A DNA stretch of 48,135 nt, taken from positions 1-48,135 of the forward strand of contig JAGFCA010000037.1 in the NCBI GenBank assembly GCA_022394755.1, written 5' to 3'. How positions within the stretch are numbered: position 1 is the stretch's first letter; each line of letters starts with the position of its first letter. The notes below the pieces were generated by a model, which ran no database searches, had not been told where the DNA came from, and saw only the letters and a list, made by a program, of their open reading frames with translations. Positions 24,303 to 33,517 of the stretch are shown one piece after another. The position numbers and the translations under genes are program-made. The stretch is from Candidatus Poribacteria bacterium. GTDB lineage: Bacteria > Poribacteria > WGA-4E > WGA-3G.

Positions 24303-25577
24303 ATGTCAAAAAATGACCAAATCCCTCACCTTACTGAATGGATTAATTCTATTCCTACCTCAAGACGGGAATTTATAACCAAGCTCGGTAAAGGGGCATT
24401 CTTTGCCAGTTTCGGTATATTTGGTGCAGGGTGTGAAGCAGTCAATCGCGGGTTGGTTGATCGAGGAATGCTACCGGTTATCTTTGATGAATTGCAGACT
24501 GTTGGACTTCCAAAACCTGATATGCTTGTTCATTCGGAGAGTCCATTTAATGGGGAATTACCACCACACTTTCTGAATGATGCTGTGACTCCGACCCATC
24601 GACATTTTGTCCGAAATAATAGCGGAATACCAGAAAGAGCAATTAAAAGCGATCTCAATGGTTGGAGATTAACAGTGGATGGGGAAGTTAATAATGAACT
24701 TTCATTGTCTATGGAGGATTTACTTCGTTTTCCACAGGTAACCATGAAGGTTGTCTTGGAATGTGCGGGAAATGGTAGGGATTTGTTTGAACCGAAGGTA
24801 GAGGGTACACCATGGGTACGAGGTGCTGTTGCATGTAGTGAATGGATAGGTGTGCGATTGCGTGATATTTTAGAAACTGCGGGTGTTAAAACTTCCGCAG
24901 TTTATACTGGGAACTATGGTGATGATTTACCCGAAAATGGAGGTGAGTCATTTTCACGAGGTATACCAATTGAAAAAGCAATGGATGAAAATACGCTCAT
25001 TGCATTAAAAATGAATGGTGAAGTATTACCAGCACCCCACGGATTTCCAGCGAGATTAATTGTACCGGGATGGATTGGTAGTTCCATGCAAAAATGGCTT
25101 AACCGTATCTGGGTGAGAGATCAGGTTCACGACTCAGAAAAAATGAGCGGTTATTCCTATCGTATACCTGCGTATCCAGTTGAACCGGGAGAAATTCCAT
25201 CTGTTGAGGATATGCGTATTGCAACTTCATTAAGGGTTAAGTCTCTTATCACTCGACCCATATCAAATGAAAATTTTGAGATTGGTAAACCTATCAGAAT
25301 ACGCGGACATGCATGGGCAGGGGAAGATGAAATTGATAGAGTTCTTGTATCTACGGATTTCGGTGTTCAGTGGAAAGAAACAGAATTAATTCAACCATCA
25401 AATAAATATGCATGGTATCATTGGAATGCTGAGGTTGCTTTTGCTAACAAAGGATACTATGAGATTTGGGCACGTGCGTATGATGATAAAGGTAATGATC
25501 AACCCTTCACTCAACCGTGGAATCCAAAGGGGTACCTCGGTAATATGGTTCATAGGGTTGCTGTTGCCATAGAATGA
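24303..25577 (+). CDS. Tat-exported sulfite-oxidase-like molybdoenzyme
   Basis: This 424-residue protein starts with a twin-arginine signal (SRREFITKLGKGAFFASF), so it should be exported folded with its cofactor. The oxidoreductase molybdopterin domain follows: THRHFVRNNSGIP, then NGWRLTVDGEV, then the Mo ligand Cys154 in VLECAGNGRD, and GFPARLIVPGWIGSSMQKW. A C-terminal Mo-co dimerisation domain of about 120 residues follows (IRIRGHAWAGEDEIDRVLVS), ending NMVHRVAV. No haem domain is fused. The plan matches SorT/plant-type sulfite oxidases; the substrate could be sulfite or another S- or N-oxyanion. A Cys in FGAGCEA after the Tat motif could be a lipid attachment site. No clear ribosome site precedes the ATG. 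Confidence 0.92.
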   Translation: MSKNDQIPHLTEWINSIPTSRREFITKLGKGAFFASFGIFGAGCEAVNRGLVDRGMLPVIFDELQTVGLPKPDMLVHSESPFNGELPPHFLNDAVTPTHRHFVRNNSGIPERAIKSDLNGWRLTVDGEVNNELSLSMEDLLRFPQVTMKVVLECAGNGRDLFEPKVEGTPWVRGAVACSEWIGVRLRDILETAGVKTSAVYTGNYGDDLPENGGESFSRGIPIEKAMDENTLIALKMNGEVLPAPHGFPARLIVPGWIGSSMQKWLNRIWVRDQVHDSEKMSGYSYRIPAYPVEPGEIPSVEDMRIATSLRVKSLITRPISNENFEIGKPIRIRGHAWAGEDEIDRVLVSTDFGVQWKETELIQPSNKYAWYHWNAEVAFANKGYYEIWARAYDDKGNDQPFTQPWNPKGYLGNMVHRVAVAIE

Positions 25578-25593
25578 TAGAGAGGAGATAAAT

Positions 25594-26076
25594 ATGAAGC
25601 TTGGTGTTATGTCCGATAGTCATGACAATATTCCAAATGTTAAACTTGCAGTAGAACTTTTCAACGAACACGGAGTTGATCTGGTTGTGCATGCGGGTGA
25701 TTTCATTGCTCCGTTTGCAATAGATCCGTTAGCAGATTTAGATTGTCAAGTTGTAGGGGTTTTTGGGAATAACGACGGTGAACGAATTGTTTTAGCTAAG
25801 AAGTTTGAACCGATAGGTGAAGTACATCCGAATCTCGCAAGTACAACACTGGGGGATAGAAACATCGCTGTGATGCATTATCCTGAACTTGCTATTCCAA
25901 TTGCTAAGAGTGGAGATTACGATATAGTTGTTTATGGACATACCCATAAGATAGATATCCAAAAAGAGAAATCTCTATTACTGAATCCTGGTGAAACGGG
26001 TGGTTGGACGACTGGTAAGGCTACAGTAGCGATAGTGGAAATTGATAGTCTTGAAGCAACAATCTACGAATTATAG
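25594..26076 (+). CDS. YfcE/MJ0936-type metallophosphoesterase
   Basis: This 160-residue calcineurin-like phosphoesterase has all metal motifs: SDSHDN near residues 7-12, HAGDF near 36, FGNNDGE near 58, MHYPE near 91 and YGHTHK near 112. LLNPGE near 131 completes the small YfcE-type fold. Family members hydrolyse phosphodiesters in vitro; the cellular substrate is uncertain. The ATG is preceded by GAGGAG, 16 nt after the sulfite-oxidase-like gene, so the two are probably cotranscribed. The next gene converges on it at 26111. Confidence 0.93.
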   Translation: MKLGVMSDSHDNIPNVKLAVELFNEHGVDLVVHAGDFIAPFAIDPLADLDCQVVGVFGNNDGERIVLAKKFEPIGEVHPNLASTTLGDRNIAVMHYPELAIPIAKSGDYDIVVYGHTHKIDIQKEKSLLLNPGETGGWTTGKATVAIVEIDSLEATIYEL

Positions 26077-26110
26077 TTGAACTGAGAGCCATTAAATAAT
26101 AGGTAATGCT

Positions 26111-27376
26111 CTACTCGATATACCCTAAATTACGTAGTCGGGCTTCTAATATCTCACGTTCCTCTGGTGTTGAATCCTGAAGTTGTAAATGTTGGTAGTT
26201 GGAACACATTAGGATATCGTCATACGCATTCCGGAATTGTTCTGGGTCACCACATTCAACATCTTCACTCCGCATGACATGTCGATAAACATACTCTCCA
26301 GTTTGTTGATCTTCACGGAATAGATATTCACCATCCGTCAATGACCATAGTCGTACACCTTCTGTATATCGTGAAATTTCCTCATTATCAATTGTCGTTC
26401 GTGAAGTCACTCGTTGATGTGGCATGTCAAGGTTTTTCTGGCTTAAGAAACCGATACCAAATAAACTATCTAACTCTGATAAAACCAATCTGTCATCATT
26501 AATTTCTGATGGGTATAGAAGGTTTTTACCATATCCTTTATATTCTGTATCAATATTAGCAAGGTGTGTAATTGTTGGGAACAGATCAATTGCTGAGATA
26601 GGTGCGTCAGGTAAATCTAATTTTTCCACACCGGGAATGTGTGTTAACAAGGGTACATGTAACACATTCTGGTTCAGTGTACTTCCATGGTCAATTAGCT
26701 CCTCACAAATTCCCTCACCATGATCACCAAAGATAAATACAGCCCAATTTGGTAGGTCAAGCTGCTTTAGTATTTCAACCAATTTAAACTCAAGAATATG
26801 GGTTGCAGCAGCATAGTAATAACGAAGTGCTTCATCTGTTTTTCCTTGATTTACCAAAGAACCGAGACTTGGTGCTCCAGGAATCCCACTCATTCCGTAT
26901 CCACCGTGTGTATACCAGAAATGAAGGAAACAGAATTGGGGTGTATCTGAAGGTTGTTTTAGGTCTGAAATCAGGTCTTCAAGTGAACCGAGTTGTTGTG
27001 CTTTAGCATTCGGATCTATTGACGTAATGAAGGGTTCATAATCAAGAAAACGAAAGACTTCCGCACGTTCAGAACGACCTGTAATATGATAACCTTCATC
27101 AGCAAAAAGTTGAAACAGGTTAGGGATTCCTTCAAACATCTTTAGGTATGTTTGTCCATAAAGTCCATGTTCAAAAGGATAGAGTCCGGTAAAATAGGAT
27201 GTGTGGGAAGGTCGTGTGGCAGGGGCGGTAACAAAGAATTTTTCTGCGAGTGTGAAATCTTTCGTCAGTAAATCAAACTTAGGAGTATTGAATAATGGAT
27301 TGGTACGACTGAGTGCATCATACCGCCAACAATCAATTGAGATGAGTAGGAATTTGTTAACACTGTCTTTTGTCAT
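26111..27376 (-). CDS. Sulfatase-fold (alkaline phosphatase superfamily) enzyme lacking the sulfatase Cys
   Basis: This 421-residue protein has the alkaline phosphatase superfamily layout. LLISIDCWRYDAL carries the first metal Asp. The nucleophile region is APATRPSHTSYFTGLYPFEHG, followed by FIFGDHGEG and HVPLLTHIPG. Formylglycine sulfatases need C/S-x-P-S-R here. This protein has A-T-R-P-S-H, with Thr as the likely nucleophile, so it may be a phosphohydrolase or phosphotransferase, or a divergent sulfatase, rather than a classical sulfatase. No signal peptide is visible, pointing to the cytosol. It is the last gene of an isomerase/FG-GAP/sulfatase-like operon, 6 nt after the FG-GAP gene. Fold certain; substrate unknown. 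Confidence 0.85.
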   Translation of the reverse strand: MTKDSVNKFLLISIDCWRYDALSRTNPLFNTPKFDLLTKDFTLAEKFFVTAPATRPSHTSYFTGLYPFEHGLYGQTYLKMFEGIPNLFQLFADEGYHITGRSERAEVFRFLDYEPFITSIDPNAKAQQLGSLEDLISDLKQPSDTPQFCFLHFWYTHGGYGMSGIPGAPSLGSLVNQGKTDEALRYYYAAATHILEFKLVEILKQLDLPNWAVFIFGDHGEGICEELIDHGSTLNQNVLHVPLLTHIPGVEKLDLPDAPISAIDLFPTITHLANIDTEYKGYGKNLLYPSEINDDRLVLSELDSLFGIGFLSQKNLDMPHQRVTSRTTIDNEEISRYTEGVRLWSLTDGEYLFREDQQTGEYVYRHVMRSEDVECGDPEQFRNAYDDILMCSNYQHLQLQDSTPEEREILEARLRNLGYIE

Positions 27377-27382
27377 AATGTC

Positions 27383-28741
27383 TTAATCCATCAATCTTGT
27401 ATTATATTGTCGTTTGGTGTGTGTATAACCGCTATATTCATTGGGTTGAAAAGGATCAGGGGTATAGATATATACAGCGTCCGAATAAGGATCGTATAGT
27501 ACTACTTCTTCACGTGCATCTCCACAAACATCAGCTGGGAAACAGTGATACCAACCCATTCTACCACCAGTGGGTGGTGGTAATTCAGGGAACGTAATGA
27601 CCTTATCTCCTTCGCCGTTATATAATGCTGCAGGACTATATATTAGATCAGTGTCGTCTGAACCGTTCCATCGAATTGTCTCTAAGCCTGTGTTGTTTGG
27701 TGTTTCATCAACGGTAAATCGTGATTTGATATTTCCATCAATATCAACTACAATCAGTTCAGGATTATGTCCGTTATATCGTACCACTAAATTCGGGTGG
27801 TAGTCTTGTAAATAGTTTCCGCATCGTATTTCTTGCCCATGTGGTACGGTATCCATTCCAAGGGAGAAGATAGGATTTCCTGATGAATCAACTACCTGTC
27901 CACCTGCAGATAGAATAGCCCGATTCTGTCCATCCCATTCTTCAACTAACACAGAATCCAGATTGTCACCAAGATATTTATCCCATAGGACTGATCCATC
28001 CGAAGCAAGTCCATAATTGCCACCATTAATCTCATCAAGACCATCACCGTTGAAATCTCCTACAGCAGGAATATAAGCTGAATGCTTTGGATAACGATAC
28101 CATTTGTCGGTATATTTCCAAAGGAGTTCAAGTTTGTGATTAAAAGCGAGTATATCCACACCGACTTTTACGACAAAGTCTTGTGACAGTGGATTCCCAG
28201 ACAAATTTGCAATCATTAGCCGTTGATGGACATAATTGGGAATATGAAGATCATTTTCTACATAGGCGTTGCATAATCGCAATTCGTCACAGATTGCAGA
28301 GTTCTTGACTTCACCTGTCGCACCATCTAATATTAGCAATTGGATTGCAGATAGATTCCATTTACTTGCTAATGTGGCTTCAGAATCAAACCAGAAGCAG
28401 ATTACCTCTGCCTGACCATCGGCGTTGATATCGTATATTGCAACCGGGCCTGGTCTGTCGGGGGATAGAGTTGTTAGTGAGGAATTGGGTTCATCGGTAT
28501 CTGGAACTTCAAGATATTTATTTCCAAATGACCATATCGGTTCACCATCAAGTGTAAAAGCCCCAAGGAAACAGGGATGAATACCGCCGAGAGATTTATA
28601 TACTAAAAAATCGACGCAACCGTTCCCTGTCAGGTCCCCGATGCGGATATCGCCACCCCAAGAATTTCCATCAGTTTCATTCAGGAATTCTTCTGGAATC
28701 GCAACACGTTTGTATAAGTGTGCTGCTTGTGGAGTATTCAC
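27383..28741 (-). CDS. FG-GAP/VCBS-type beta-propeller protein
   Basis: This 452-residue protein has repeated calcium-loop motifs of the D-x-(D/N)-x-D/G-G kind: IGDLTGNGCVDFLV, YDINADGQAEVICF, VGDFNGDGLDEINGG and ADVCGDAREEVVLYD. They are set about 80-120 residues apart among beta strands, as in FG-GAP propellers and rhamnogalacturonan lyase-like (PL11-type) proteins. No signal peptide is seen, which is odd for a polysaccharide-active propeller and leaves its location uncertain. Its ATG overlaps the stop of the isomerase gene by four bases. Possible roles are polysaccharide binding or lyase action; a catalytic assignment is not possible from sequence alone. Confidence 0.8.
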   Translation of the reverse strand: MNTPQAAHLYKRVAIPEEFLNETDGNSWGGDIRIGDLTGNGCVDFLVYKSLGGIHPCFLGAFTLDGEPIWSFGNKYLEVPDTDEPNSSLTTLSPDRPGPVAIYDINADGQAEVICFWFDSEATLASKWNLSAIQLLILDGATGEVKNSAICDELRLCNAYVENDLHIPNYVHQRLMIANLSGNPLSQDFVVKVGVDILAFNHKLELLWKYTDKWYRYPKHSAYIPAVGDFNGDGLDEINGGNYGLASDGSVLWDKYLGDNLDSVLVEEWDGQNRAILSAGGQVVDSSGNPIFSLGMDTVPHGQEIRCGNYLQDYHPNLVVRYNGHNPELIVVDIDGNIKSRFTVDETPNNTGLETIRWNGSDDTDLIYSPAALYNGEGDKVITFPELPPPTGGRMGWYHCFPADVCGDAREEVVLYDPYSDAVYIYTPDPFQPNEYSGYTHTKRQYNTRLMD

Positions 28742-29505
28742 TTTACGAACGCCTTAAAGAGTCCAATATATAGGGCAAGGACTTTTTCTGGATCAGGTCC
28801 AGTGTATGCACATTCGTTGGAGATGTAACCTGAGAAGCCAATACGGTTCAGCCATTCAAACATTTGTCGGTAGAGTTCAAAGGTTTCAGGTGCTTCAACT
28901 TTATGTGTATGTACTGAGGTGATATGTGGGGCAACCCGTGAGAATAATGGTTCAATACTACCCGCATCACAACCGACGAATTGGGAATTGAAAACAAAAC
29001 CAACGTTGGGAAGGTTCACACCTTCAATTACCTCCATAGCGGAATCTGGATCGGTGAATGAGCCGTGCATCTCAATAGAAACGGTTATACCTTTACCGCT
29101 GGCATAGGCACCAAGTGCTTTTAACCCCTTAATTACGTAACCAACCACAGCGTCCCTGTTTTCCTCACTATATCTGTCTCCGAGGACACGAACATGATCG
29201 CAGTCAAAGAAATCAGCCATATCAATTACGCGGGAAACCCGACGGACAGTTTCCTCACGATCATCTCCATTTTCTGAATGGAAATTTTGGCAACTCGTGA
29301 GGGATGAAACGACGACACCACTGTTATCAATTTGTGCTTTTAATCCATCCCATTGATCTTCTGGTGTGTCCCATTCAAAGCCATGTTTCTGTTTGTAATC
29401 CATTAATAACTCGACACCGTGATAACCTGTGTTTTCCGCTGTATCAAGTATTCTTTGTAGTTCCCAATCTTGACATGTTTGATACGTATTTAATGACCAT
29501 TTCAT
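28738..29505 (-). CDS. Sugar phosphate isomerase/epimerase-like TIM-barrel protein
   Basis: This 255-residue AP-endonuclease-2-type barrel begins MKWSLNTYQTCQDWELQRI. It has GVELLMDYKQ, VVSSLTSCQNFHSE, HVRVLGDRYSEENRD, VSIEMHGSF with the metal Glu, and ISNECAYTGPDPE near the end. The ATG at 29505 is chosen over a TTG at 29517, which has no ribosome site. It heads a three-gene minus-strand operon with the FG-GAP protein and the sulfatase-like enzyme, suggesting breakdown of an acidic sugar or polysaccharide. It is only distantly like the isomerase at 22575. Confidence 0.88.
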   Translation of the reverse strand: MKWSLNTYQTCQDWELQRILDTAENTGYHGVELLMDYKQKHGFEWDTPEDQWDGLKAQIDNSGVVVSSLTSCQNFHSENGDDREETVRRVSRVIDMADFFDCDHVRVLGDRYSEENRDAVVGYVIKGLKALGAYASGKGITVSIEMHGSFTDPDSAMEVIEGVNLPNVGFVFNSQFVGCDAGSIEPLFSRVAPHITSVHTHKVEAPETFELYRQMFEWLNRIGFSGYISNECAYTGPDPEKVLALYIGLFKAFVK

Positions 29506-29550
29506 ATTATTACCCAATTATTTTGTTTTTTTTTGATTAACAAAGGAGTA

Positions 29551-29686
29551 GTATGATTAATCCCAATAACATCTATGACGATTTGGTTTTCTGACACCTG
29601 ACTAATGTAGTGGATACATTGTCGTCTGACTGTGGGATATTATCTGTCATGCATTCTCTGATGTCAAGGAGAAACACAAAATCGGA
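29551..29686 (-). pseudogene. Decayed, internally deleted duplicate of the VWA gene end
   Basis: 29551-29620 resembles 29801-29870 within the VWA gene (shared GTATGATT.., ATGACGATTTGGTTTTC, ACTAATRT). 29620-29686 resembles about 30139-30208 (GTCGTCTGACTGYGNGATAT and following). The stretch between those parts, about 270 bp, is missing, and substitutions add stops. This is an old tandem duplicate of the gene's 3' part now decaying behind it. The rest of the gap 29506-29736 shows nothing else. Confidence 0.6.
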
Positions 29687-29736
29687 GAGGAATAATACCA
29701 TTTTTACTGAGTACGTTCACATTACCGGACCTGGTA

Positions 29737-30804
29737 TTACTGTTGAATAGGTATAGGAAACCAGAGTCCCCCGGTTTTTGATGATAATGCTCGGTGGGTC
29801 GTATGATTGATTCCAATGACATCAATGACGATTTGGTTTTCCCAACACATGACTAATATGTCGGATAGATTGTATGATCCTTTGCTTGGTTCGTCAGTTA
29901 CGAGAATAAAACGTCGCTTTGCATCCTCTCGAAAATTCACACGTCGTATTGCTTTTACGATGGCATTATGTGCCCTTTCATCCCCAGCTGCAGCAACAAC
30001 ATGTGATGTTAGCAGTTGTTTATATAACTCCACATTTCGAGTTAACTCATGATATATGGTATCATCTTCAATATACCTGAAGATTACAATACCAACTCTG
30101 AAATCAACCCCTTTTTCTTCAAATACAGATACCATTTGAGTGAGTTGTCGTCCGACTGCGCGGATATTATCAATCATGCTTCCACTGATATCAAGCAGAA
30201 ATACTAAATCTACGATGCTATCCGTTTGACTATCTGCAATACTTTCAGCGATTCCTTCTAAAGCTTCTCCCATCATGCCGTCTCTGTCAACAGGATCAGC
30301 TATGTAATGAGTTGGTTCTTGGGATGCAGTAGATGTTGTTTCTTGATTTCTTGAAATAGGGGTAATTGTCGGTGCTTGGGTCTTAGGAACAGAGATTGGT
30401 TTCCATACAGGAGTTTCACTTATGTTTTCATTTAATTGTGTTTCTGATAATGGTGAGAGTGCATCTGTCCCTATACCGTATACTGATGTGTCAGTAGTCA
30501 CAGAGGTTTGTGTGTTCATCTGTTGTGCAGTATTTGTAGAGATTTTAGCTGCGCTTGCTGCAACTGTCCTTTTTGATGACATGGATCTTTTACGATCGCT
30601 ACTCGTGTGAAAACGACGTATTGAGGATACTTCAATTGAATCCTTAACCAAAGATTCGGATAGGAGCATAGGACGATACCAACGGATGTAACTAAAACTC
30701 ATGAGTCCTATAGCAACAGTGTGCAGTAAAATTGATAGAAGGAATGCCCTTCGAGTTTTTTGGCGTATTCTATGTAGTTTTTCTGAATAGGCATCAAAAT
30801 GCAT
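29737..30804 (-). CDS. Membrane-anchored von Willebrand factor A domain protein
   Basis: This 355-residue protein has a basic start and one membrane segment at about 19-40 (RRAFLLSILLHTVAIGLMSF), like the anchor of TonB/energy-coupling proteins. A Ser/Thr/Gln-rich linker runs to about residue 190. The VWA domain follows: LVFLLDISGSMIDNIRAVGR carries the metal-adhesion DxSxS/M motif, then GIVIFRYIEDD and RFILVTDEPSKGSY. It probably sits in the inner membrane with the VWA domain outside, binding a protein partner through a metal ion. It lies 21 nt after the PEP-synthase-like gene, with AAGGA before the ATG. A decayed partial copy follows at 29551-29686. Confidence 0.87.
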   Translation of the reverse strand: MHFDAYSEKLHRIRQKTRRAFLLSILLHTVAIGLMSFSYIRWYRPMLLSESLVKDSIEVSSIRRFHTSSDRKRSMSSKRTVAASAAKISTNTAQQMNTQTSVTTDTSVYGIGTDALSPLSETQLNENISETPVWKPISVPKTQAPTITPISRNQETTSTASQEPTHYIADPVDRDGMMGEALEGIAESIADSQTDSIVDLVFLLDISGSMIDNIRAVGRQLTQMVSVFEEKGVDFRVGIVIFRYIEDDTIYHELTRNVELYKQLLTSHVVAAAGDERAHNAIVKAIRRVNFREDAKRRFILVTDEPSKGSYNLSDILVMCWENQIVIDVIGINHTTHRALSSKTGGLWFPIPIQQ

Positions 30805-30825
30805 GACATTATTCCTTAGATAGGT

Positions 30826-33363
30826 CTATTCCGATACAACAGCAACCGTTCCATTATTCCCATCAACTTCTAATATCTGTCCATCCGAAATGCTGTGGGT
30901 TGCGTTGGGTATGTTTACAACTGCAGGGACACCGTACTCTCTTGCAACAACAGCACCATGTGATAACATCCCACCACGTTCCATAACTAAACCAGAAGCA
31001 TTTAGAAACAGAGGTGTCCAAGCAGGATCAGTTGATGGACATACGAGTATGTAGTTCCTATCAGAAGGATCTATATCTGAAGGTTGTGAAAGTACACGCG
31101 CCTGTCCTTTCCCTACACCCGCAGAGACACCTACACCTGAGAAGGTTTCAGATTGTACTTTTGTTTTAGCTTTTCCAATTTCCTCCAGGGAATCACTGAA
31201 TATGACGTCCGGTAGTTCAATTTGTAGTAATAATTCGCGTTCTAACTTTCGTTCCATAATTACCGGTTTTAGATCTTCACCACTAATCAGTTTTTTTAAT
31301 TCATCCGGTACCAGATAGAAAATTTCACCATCAAGTTGATATCGCTGGTCTAATTCGACCAACGGGCGTCGAATTTGTTCATAACCGAGCATGAGATAGT
31401 ATTTTGCAGTTTCTCTAAATGGCATATACCGCATTGTATAATCCAATTCGATCTCAATTTGTTTTTTTATTCCAGGTTTTTTCATTATAACATCTTTTAG
31501 TTCTTTCTCTGCGGTATCTTTCAGTTCTTTTTGTGTTGAATCTGAGTTTTCTTTATTAGGGATGTCAGAACTATTTTGCTTGAGGGAAGCAATAACTTGT
31601 TGAATATACTCTGTGTTTTCCCGCCATCGTGGTTGTGCCAGTTCAAATTCATCTACTGCCCGATGTCCATATACGTTTAGAAAATCTGTAAGGGTTATTT
31701 TTTCTTTTGCCACTTGTCGTAGTTTTTCATTTGTTTCAACAGTCATATTTCCGTGTTGTCCTGTGATCAAACGACTTACTAACTTTTTTGTGTCTTCCTT
31801 ACTGATACATTTTTGAAGGGTAGTTTCTAATTTCTGAAGCGAGAAACCAGCGAGTAGTGTAGCAATAAGTGCTTTTGGTGCAAAATAGTCTAATGTTTTT
31901 TGTGTCCACTCATTCACTTTTTCGACCAATGCAGCATCCGTCAACTCAGAAAAGTCTTTAGATTGTTCAAGTTGGACAGCATTTTGGAATTCTGGAAATA
32001 CTTCCTTAGTTAGTATCTGATCAAAGTCAGATCGATGCTTTCTTAAACGCATCTCCGCTTTGGACATTCTGTATATGTGAATAGGTAGTTTTATCCAAAA
32101 TGATGCTTTGCTCCGTCGTATATCTGGTTTTGCTTGAGCATACATCGCTTTATGAGGAAACAATTTCATCTCATAAAAGTCGTGTGTGAATGGGAAACCT
32201 TCGAAGAAGAGTTCTGTTTCACGGTTCAAATTTACAAATATCCTGCCACAAATTAGATCCAATATTCCTATCCTGTCTACTTTTTTACTGGGATAGAAAC
32301 CTAAGTGGCGGTATGCTTTACCTAATCCACCATTTCCAGACATGAACTTTTTCATTATATCCCAAGTCATGGGTAATGGTGCAGGAAGAACTTCTGCCAA
32401 GTTGTGATGACTCCATATTGTATTTTCTTTAGCAATTGTCTTTAGTATCCGAACTTCAGCTTGACGTAGTTTCTGTATTTTTTCGTCTGTTTGGTCATTT
32501 TGAGCTTTACTTTCAATCTTTGTTGTAATAGGTCTTGCTTGTAAAAGAAAAAAGTCCTCCCCTATAAGACCCCATTCTATATCCATTGGTTGTTTATAGA
32601 GTGTTTCGACCTTTAAACCGAGTCTACATAGTTTTTGTAATTGTTCATTTGTTAGACTTGGTGCGTTCTGTTGATCTTCTGATATATTTGTTATACCTTG
32701 TTCAGTAATCATTTCATGTTTAGAAGCGATTGTCTCATTCATAATTTCACTGGTATCTCTGGATAATTCAAAGCTATCGGGGGTAATCGAACCAGACACA
32801 ACAGATTCACCCAATCCCCAATTAGATTCTATGATACAAGTTTGATTGTTAAAAGGACTTACGGTAAATAACACCCCAGAGACATCAGTCTTACACATTT
32901 CTTGGATGACTACTGCCATGGCTAAACAGTCGTTTGAAATACCTTGTTGTTTTCGATATGATATTGCTCTTGTAGTCCATAAGGAAGTCCAACATCTTTT
33001 AACAGCATCAATAATTTCATCTGATTTTACATTGAGAAAGGAGTCTTGTTGTCCTGCGAAACTGGCATCCTCTAAATCTTCTGCTGTTGCGCTGGAACGC
33101 ACAGCAACTGTATCAGTTTGTAATTTCTTTCTGGCATTTAGGATTTCTTCAATCAACTCAGGTTTTATATGAATATCTTTTATAGCATCTTTGTTTTTTT
33201 CAGATATATGCTCTACCGATGAACGGTATGCCTCTGTAGTTACGCAGAATCCATTTGGAACTGCAAAACCTGCATTGGTGAGTTTTCCAAGATTAAGACC
33301 TTTTCCTCCTACAAGTGGTAGGTCATCGGCTGTTATATCTGAGAAGTGTTTGATGAATAGCAT
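30826..33363 (-). CDS. PEP/pyruvate-binding phosphotransferase (rifampin phosphotransferase/PEP synthase-like)
   Basis: This 845-residue protein has the domain order of rifampin phosphotransferases and PEP synthases. An ATP-grasp domain starts LPLVGGKGLNLGKLTNAGF and has VAVRSSATAEDLEDASFAGQ and DIEWGLIGEDFFLLQARPIT near residue 290. A helical middle part covers about 310-730. The swivelling phospho-His domain has LVMERGGMLSHGAVVAREYG, with the His near residue 802. The enzyme moves the beta-phosphate of ATP through this His to a substrate; whether that is pyruvate, an antibiotic or another small molecule is open. The large middle domain favours the rifampin-phosphotransferase type over true PpsA. 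The ATG at 33363 is chosen because homology starts at once; 33429 is possible. Confidence 0.85.
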   Translation of the reverse strand: MLFIKHFSDITADDLPLVGGKGLNLGKLTNAGFAVPNGFCVTTEAYRSSVEHISEKNKDAIKDIHIKPELIEEILNARKKLQTDTVAVRSSATAEDLEDASFAGQQDSFLNVKSDEIIDAVKRCWTSLWTTRAISYRKQQGISNDCLAMAVVIQEMCKTDVSGVLFTVSPFNNQTCIIESNWGLGESVVSGSITPDSFELSRDTSEIMNETIASKHEMITEQGITNISEDQQNAPSLTNEQLQKLCRLGLKVETLYKQPMDIEWGLIGEDFFLLQARPITTKIESKAQNDQTDEKIQKLRQAEVRILKTIAKENTIWSHHNLAEVLPAPLPMTWDIMKKFMSGNGGLGKAYRHLGFYPSKKVDRIGILDLICGRIFVNLNRETELFFEGFPFTHDFYEMKLFPHKAMYAQAKPDIRRSKASFWIKLPIHIYRMSKAEMRLRKHRSDFDQILTKEVFPEFQNAVQLEQSKDFSELTDAALVEKVNEWTQKTLDYFAPKALIATLLAGFSLQKLETTLQKCISKEDTKKLVSRLITGQHGNMTVETNEKLRQVAKEKITLTDFLNVYGHRAVDEFELAQPRWRENTEYIQQVIASLKQNSSDIPNKENSDSTQKELKDTAEKELKDVIMKKPGIKKQIEIELDYTMRYMPFRETAKYYLMLGYEQIRRPLVELDQRYQLDGEIFYLVPDELKKLISGEDLKPVIMERKLERELLLQIELPDVIFSDSLEEIGKAKTKVQSETFSGVGVSAGVGKGQARVLSQPSDIDPSDRNYILVCPSTDPAWTPLFLNASGLVMERGGMLSHGAVVAREYGVPAVVNIPNATHSISDGQILEVDGNNGTVAVVSE

Positions 33364-33450
33364 TTGAAGAGTGTATTCGTAGTATGAATCTGTGGAATTA
33401 GTATAACAATATACTGCTCTGCTTAGCAAGAGAGAATTGGAGATTACATA

Positions 33451-33490
33451 AAAACAAGAAGGCTGGTCTACAAACCAGCCTTCTTGTTTT
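33451..33490 (-). terminator. Intrinsic terminator after the cytochrome-like lipoprotein gene
   Basis: AAAACAAGAAGGCTGGT (33451-33467) pairs perfectly with ACCAGCCTTCTTGTTTT (33474-33490) around CTACAA. Read on the minus strand the 17-bp stem ends in TTGTTTT, as expected of an intrinsic terminator. It lies 28 nt beyond the stop at 33518 and separates that gene from the PEP-synthase-like gene. Confidence 0.8.
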
Positions 33491-33517
33491 AGGTGTTTAT
33501 GAAATTACGAGTGATGT

